64,000 nucleotides of DNA from Pogonophryne albipinna (lineage: Eukaryota; Chordata; Actinopteri; Perciformes; Artedidraconidae), in contig CM053260.1 of the NCBI GenBank assembly GCA_028583405.1, positions 20,770,569 to 20,834,568 of the forward strand, written 5' to 3'. Below are positions 56,522-64,000 of this stretch, in pieces. How positions within the stretch are numbered: position 1 is the first letter of the stretch; each line of letters begins with the position of its first letter. Below the pieces are notes generated by a model. It did not search any database, had not been told where the DNA came from, and worked only from the letters and a program-made list of their open reading frames with translations. The position numbers and the translations under genes were made by a program.

Positions 56522-58984
56522 GGTTGCCATGCTAGCAACGATGGGAATGTATCATGGGCAGAGAACAGCTTTGAGCTTTATGCTAACATATGCTCGGTCA
56601 CATTAACTCCATGTTAATATATTGGTGTTTAGCAGGTAACCATGCGTTACATATGTGGTTGTGCCTAATGTCATGATAATCCATTCCGTTGGATCAGGTT
56701 GTTGAGATATTTCACTTTTAGCCAAGAAAGAATTATGGCAGCACACGAAGAAAAGTAATGGGATCATGAAGTAATTTAAAATTCATTCTCTAGCTCATTG
56801 AATATTTACACCAAATGTTACAGTAATCAATCACAATGGCTGTGAAGGTCAGGGATTCACCAGCAGGCTGAATGACATCCACTGAGCCAGGCTGCTAGCA
56901 TGACTACAAATATTGAATAATGCGCTTTAAAAAAAAAATCTCTTTACATATAGCTACCCTTCTTTTAGCTGCTGATTGATTAGTGTGACAGCTGCAGCCC
57001 AGTACCGCAATAGCCTCAAGCTTTTAAATGAATACACCATATCCTATTGAGTGCCATTACTATAACCATGATAAGAAAAACACACATAGCATGAAATTCC
57101 CTTTAAGCAGCCGCAACAAATTGCTCCACCACACCTCTCTACCTGAGAAGATTTCCATGCACAGCTGAGCATGAGACAGATGCAGTATTAGGACAAAGAA
57201 GAGTTACAGCATGACAGCAGTGGGAGACAGTTCTTGTTAGATAGAAATGCTGAGCTTCCTGAGAGTACTTCAACATTTTAAAAAACTTTTACCCTCTCGA
57301 GTGAAAGCATCTTGAAATCTCGAGCAGCCAAAAATAACCCTGCCCTCTTGTTTTCTTTTCATTTACTTTCCTCCCTCAGCCCTGTTTACGCATCCACAAC
57401 TTCTGTCTGCTTGTGGAGAGAGCCTGTTGCATGGGTGTTTCTATGGCAACAGAGGATCAGAGGGGCTCCAAGGTCGGTGTTGGAGCACCTGGAGCCACTC
57501 TGGGCTGTATGTTGTCGTTGGACTTTTCATTAGCATCCTTTCCCTCCTGCCTGGCATTGACATGATGAATTGTCACCGGGCAGTTAATCATTTCTGGGGT
57601 CACACAGGCAATAAAACATGTGAGCTCTGCTCCCGCATTTGATGAAGAGAAGGGGTGGAGTGTGTCCTGATAAAGATGGAGAGAGAGATTTAAAGAGAGG
57701 GAGGAGAGGGTTTCTCTGCTGGAAAGTGGATTACATCCATTATTTAGAAGCTGCTTCGCCTTCACTGAGAGAGGAGAGAGAGGAGAAATGTTTGCAGGGT
57801 ACTCAAACGTCTCTTTTAGGTCTCTGTGGACAGTGCTACTGAATACGACCCTACTTACACAAGTAAATACTTTACCAATAATAGTTCAAATCCACAATAC
57901 GGTATACATTTACCTTCTGTGCAACCAACATCTTCTATTCCACAGTCTTGAGCAGCTCTGCATGCGTCCTGTTCTACGGCAGGAAGCCAGATCCATAAAT
58001 GTAGCCGTGTGAAAACAACTTTCAGATCATTGCATCAAAAGAAGTAAAATTGAAAAGTGGGCCAAAAAAAGCTCGGATATGTTACTGTTTGATGGTGATG
58101 CTTCATCTCTGCTTTTCATTTCCTCTTATGAGCTGCACAGATTGTGTCCACAGGGTAATCTTGGATGCATACTTTTGAACATATGGTATCAAGTAACTTT
58201 GCATGTTGTAGCAACTGGAAGAAACGACATATAATGAACATGAAGTACATGTTCACAGTTCATCTTAAAGCAGACACACTCCTCCTATGTATAATGTAAA
58301 TATGACCCTTACAGTCATTATCATACAATTAGAGACACGTGCCATGTTGAATAGTAAATGGCAGTTTCTTAAAACGGCATGTCCATAAATAATAAAAAGA
58401 TAAAAGAAAAAACAGCACCTCTCATGCATCTCGAACTGGATTTAGCCATTGTGAATACATGCTGTGCCTCATCTGTCTCTGCACCTCAGCATCAAGCACT
58501 GCCAGACAACACATTTCATTTCTCTGCAGAAGTAAATCCCTGCTGGCATTCACAGGTCACCAGGAGTGACCACTCTGTTCTGTTATTCTCTTATCTCACA
58601 CATTGTTGTTTCTAGGAGGGGAAGAAAAATCCCTCCCTGGCCTCATCCACCACCTACCGCTGTCACCGTCCAGAATCAGGGATGCAGCTTCTGTGCCGTC
58701 TGTTTTCTATTGAATGAGAAATCTTTCGGCGAGCAGAATGGATAGAAAGGAGGAGAAAAGAGTCCTGAGGACAACTGGAGAAATAGGGCATAGAAACTGC
58801 AACAAAATCAAAGTAAGCAGGGAGCGGAGGAACATTTTTCAAGACTGGTCTATCCAGGCTTTGATGTTGTGAAAAATGGGAGCTCTCAGCTTTACTTTTC
58901 TGCAGACTTTATTTCCACACACACTTTTGGGAGGCCTGAGATAATAATGTCAGCCTCGGGAAAACCAAAGAACCACACATCTAT
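56522..58984. other. no gene seen (downstream of magi1)
   Basis: No supported exon or repeat before the candidate magi1 poly(A) signals. Confidence 0.45.
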
Positions 58985-59011
58985 TTTATTTGTTGAATAT
59001 ATTATTTTATT
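58985..59011 (-). terminator. magi1: candidate poly(A) signals of magi1 long form
   Basis: Two AATAAA hexamers on the minus strand (59011-59006 and 58990-58985), about 730-750 nt past the stop codon. The 59012-59737 interval is then 3' UTR. Inferred from the hexamers only. Confidence 0.35.
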
Positions 59012-59737
59012 TTAACATCATCATCAGTTTAACTTTTAATTTTCCCTTCATTCATTTAAAATGATCACCTCTGAATGTACACATACTGCAAACTGTCAAA
59101 AATATACAAACAAATGCAGGCTTGTGCTATAGTCTGGTCAAATGTCTAAAAAACAGTGGCACTGGGGAGAGAGAAAGAGAGATTGACAGAGAGAGATAGA
59201 GGGAGAATAAAAGTAGGCAGGAGGGAGTAAAGAGAGAGAGACATTGAAACCGGTAAAGACATGCACAGCATCATTGTGAGCATCGGTTACAGGTATCCAG
59301 GTGCGCGGTACTTCCGTGGGATCCTCGTGGAAAAGTACATAAATTTCATCATCTGACAGTGCGGCACAAAATGCCCGTCACATATCAAATCAAAATCAAA
59401 ATGTTGCTCATTAATGGAACTGTTAGGCACATCATTGTTTTTTATGGTTTTACATTTTCTGGAAAAATCTGACTTACTGTAAATGTAGAATGCTTAAACC
59501 AAAAACAATAAAAAATAAGGGAAAAGTAACATACAATTAAAAAAAGAAAAAAACAACTTTCAAAAGTCATTTTGGAATCACTGTCTTGTTAGTAACTCAA
59601 CATTATTTGTGTGTGTGTGTGTGGGTGTATCTAGGTGTGTTCACAATTGGGTGCATTTCTGTAGAACCAAGTGGATATGTGAGTGAGTACTTGAGGTGTT
59701 TGTGGGTAGTGGCTGTGATTGGCTGACAGCCGTCCAA

Positions 59738-63962
<4,225 letters not shown>

Positions 63963-64000
63963 CTACGGAGGAAATAAAGAAGAGGGAAGAAGGAGAGGCA

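Overview
The window is vertebrate nuclear DNA, most likely from a ray-finned (teleost) fish. The genes have many small exons with GT-AG introns. Introns are short for vertebrate genes (most 0.1-1.8 kb). CA/GT microsatellites are very long (up to about 209 bp). The dispersed repeats have teleost-type LINE/SINE 3' tails and fold-back DNA elements. There is no operon, ribosome-binding-site or CRISPR structure.

Two genes are present, both on the minus strand and both cut by a window edge. (1) Positions 1-15168 carry the 5' part of adamts9, a secreted ADAMTS metalloprotease. I could place 19 coding exons whose splice phases all agree. They give 933 codons from the initiator Met through signal peptide, propeptide with furin sites, the zinc catalytic domain (HELGHVFNMPH intact), disintegrin-like, TSR1, cysteine-rich and spacer domains, into TSR2. 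The remaining TSRs and the GON domain would lie beyond position 1. (2) Positions 59738-63962 carry the 3' end of magi1, a junctional multi-PDZ MAGUK scaffold. This part has the last half of the final PDZ domain and two alternative C-termini. One is a short tail made by reading through a splice donor. The other is a long basic tail made from three further exons. ADAMTS9 and MAGI1 are also neighbours in the same orientation in mammals, which supports both calls.

Between them (about 15.5-58.9 kb) I see no host gene. This interval holds two 5'-truncated LINE fragments with readable C-terminal coding sequence, a tRNA-derived SINE that shares its tail with one of the LINEs, and several LINE-type 3' tails. 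It also holds three long inverted-repeat (fold-back) elements, one beside broken coding remains, a local 420-bp direct duplication and several long microsatellites. The rest is unassigned, mostly AT-rich sequence that may include regulatory elements for adamts9 or magi1.

I found no clearly new biological system. The points most worth a second look are the alternative 3' architecture and modular tail of magi1, a (CT)n microsatellite that serves as the polypyrimidine tract of an adamts9 splice acceptor, a stop-free 141-bp adamts9 intron, and the fold-back elements.
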